This document shows, piece by piece, positions 44,277 through 45,955 of a stretch of 45,955 nt of DNA (its first letter is position 1; each line of letters begins with the position of its first letter). The notes below the pieces were generated by a model, which saw only the letters and a program-made list of their open reading frames with translations, was not told the DNA's origin and did no database searches. The stretch spans positions 1 to 45,955 of the forward strand of contig JACPIH010000033.1 in the NCBI GenBank assembly GCA_016188155.1, in the 5' to 3' direction. Source of the stretch: Candidatus Woesearchaeota archaeon. GTDB lineage: Archaea > Nanobdellota > Nanobdellia > Woesearchaeales > UBA10216. A program made the position numbers and the translations under genes.

Positions 44277-44531
44277 TTAACGTTTCTTTTTCCTGTTCAG
44301 TGTGTCACCAATGACCTGAAAAAGCGAGAAGCCGCCCCATACGGCGTTAAGAATAAGGAAGGGCCACGCCTTGAGGGCAAAAGCGTAGTAAACCAGCATA
44401 AAAGCTCCAACGGCGTTGGCAGCGTCGTAAGCCGTGCTGTCCTGTGAAAGCTTTTTCATTTGGCTAAGAACGAAAAGCGCAAGGATTATCGCCATCCCCA
44501 ATACGCCAATTAAAAGAGTCAAATCCGCCAT
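44277..44531 (-). CDS. small membrane protein
   Basis: 84 aa with three hydrophobic segments (LTLLIGVLGMAIILALFVLS; ANAVGAFMLVYYAFAL; WPFLILNAVWGGFSLFQVIG). Confidence 0.6.
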   Translation of the reverse strand: MADLTLLIGVLGMAIILALFVLSQMKKLSQDSTAYDAANAVGAFMLVYYAFALKAWPFLILNAVWGGFSLFQVIGDTLNRKKKR

Positions 44532-44545
44532 TTTTACATTTCCTT

Positions 44546-45955
44546 CTAAACCTTAACCCTGTACTTCCTCTCAATCGCTGCCCGGATGAGCCCGTAGTAA
44601 AGGGGCGAGGGCTTTTCAAGCCTGGACTTGTATTCCGGATGTGCCTGGGTTGCGGTGAAGTATGGATGCGATGACTGGGGAAGCTCAATGAACTCTGCAA
44701 GCCTGCCGTTTCGCGATGTGCCTGAAATGGTCATGCCGTTCCTTTCGAGGATGCTGTGGTATTTTGGGTTGACTTCGTAACGGTGGCGGTGCCTTTCAAC
44801 GGCAACGCTGCTCTTGTAAAGGTTCGCAACAATAGTGCCTTTTTTCAGCTGCGCTGTTTCAGCACCCAGCCTCATCGTGCCGCCTAGCTCCTTGACTTTC
44901 TTCTGCTCGGGAAGAATCATTATGACGGGATTGGAGGTTTTCGGGTTAACCTCGGTGCTGTTGGCGTCCTTCAGGCCGCAAATGTTCCTGGCAAACTCGA
45001 CAACCGCCAGCTGGAGGCCGAAGCACAGGCCAAGGAATGGCACATTTTTCTCTCTCGCATACCTTATCGAAGCTATCTTGCCCTCCACGCCGCGAGCTCC
45101 AAAGCCTATGGGCACAATTATGGCGTCCATGCTGTGCAAAGCTGAGTCAACTGTTACCTTTCCATCCTCAATGTCAGTAGTTTCAATAAATGTTATCTCA
45201 ACTCCGCAATTGAGGTTGGCGCCGCTGTGGCGCAATGCCTCTATCAGGCTGGCATAAGAGTCGTTAAGGGCAGTGTACTTGCCGCAAATCGCGACCTTGA
45301 CCCTGTACTTCGGAGCCTTGATGTTTGAAATCAGCCTTCTCCACTCGGTAAGGTCCTTCACAGGGGAAAACCTGAAGTGCTTTGCAAGCAGCGAAAGCAT
45401 GCCCTGCTCCTCAAACATAACAGGCACCTCATAAATGGTCTCGATATCCTTCCCTGAAATGACCGCTTCCTCAGCAACATCGCAGAACAATGAAATCTTC
45501 TGCTTTGACTCCTTGGACAAGTGCTCCTCGCTCCTGCCTATGATTATGTCAGGCAAAATACCAAGGGACCTCAGCGTTTCAACATCCCTCTGTGCAGGCT
45601 TGGTTTTCTGCTGCCCGATGCTCTTAACGTAAGGAACATAGCTCAAGTGGATGTATAATATGTTCTCATGGCCGACCTCCTTCTTAAGCTGCCTCGCGGC
45701 CTCAATAAACCAGGAATTCTCAATATCGCCTATGGTGCCGCCAATCTCAATCAGGACAACATCAGCTTTCTCAATCCGCGCTATCTCCATCCATTTGGCC
45801 TTAATCTCATTGGTTATGTGAGGGATGACCTGGACAGTCTTGCCAAGGAAAAGCCCCTGCCTCTCCTTTTTGATTATTGACTCGAATATCTTGCCTGTTG
45901 TCAGGTTCCAGTCCTTCTTGCAGTTGATGTTGAGAAAGCGCTCGTAATGGCCGAA
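44546..45955 (-). CDS. pyrG: CTP synthase (N-terminus beyond window end)
   Basis: Frame open to base 45955 (FGHYERFLNINCKKDWNLTTGKIFESIIKKERQGLFLGKTVQVIPHITNEIK). GGTIGDIE and glutaminase PFLGLCFGLQLAVVEFARN. Confidence 0.97.
   Translation of the reverse strand, partial: FGHYERFLNINCKKDWNLTTGKIFESIIKKERQGLFLGKTVQVIPHITNEIKAKWMEIARIEKADVVLIEIGGTIGDIENSWFIEAARQLKKEVGHENILYIHLSYVPYVKSIGQQKTKPAQRDVETLRSLGILPDIIIGRSEEHLSKESKQKISLFCDVAEEAVISGKDIETIYEVPVMFEEQGMLSLLAKHFRFSPVKDLTEWRRLISNIKAPKYRVKVAICGKYTALNDSYASLIEALRHSGANLNCGVEITFIETTDIEDGKVTVDSALHSMDAIIVPIGFGARGVEGKIASIRYAREKNVPFLGLCFGLQLAVVEFARNICGLKDANSTEVNPKTSNPVIMILPEQKKVKELGGTMRLGAETAQLKKGTIVANLYKSSVAVERHRHRYEVNPKYHSILERNGMTISGTSRNGRLAEFIELPQSSHPYFTATQAHPEYKSRLEKPSPLYYGLIRAAIERKYRVKV

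Overview
This is an archaeal chromosomal window. It carries ABCE1/Rli1, Top6B-Top6A, aSpt5/NusG-L11-SecE, S17e, an archaeal FtsZ, SecD/SecF, DtdA, TrmI, cytidylate kinase, CTP synthase and GlmS/GlmU-type amino-sugar genes. The left ~17 kb is an accessory region of secreted Cys-rich, lamin-tail and Thr/Pro-rich surface proteins mixed with toxin-antitoxin modules. My top observation is a family of ~46-50 bp double-hairpin palindromes (CAAGTCG-loop-CGACT-GGGCCC-AGTCG-loop-CGACTTG) with four copies: 17417-17466, 24144-24191, 32813-32862 and 37208-37253. Two copies sit in frame inside conserved genes, dtdA and acpS. Each adds 16 codons in the same reading frame (xKS......QS....), resembling the palindromic elements known inside Rickettsia ORFs. 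A second family of GACCTTTTT/AACCCTTTT hairpins surrounds the tRNA genes, and related sequence occurs inside the introns of tRNA-Arg(TCT) and tRNA-Ala(CGC). Other notable points are a bacterial-style acyl-AMP ligase-ACP-PlsC fusion next to acpS in an archaeon, an ftsZ broken at helix H7, a Cys-rich repeat gene frameshifted inside its duplicated segment, two paralogous UPF0175/PIN modules bracketing a surface operon, and an L11 with a long P-stalk-like tail. All family calls come from reading motifs. No database search was run.
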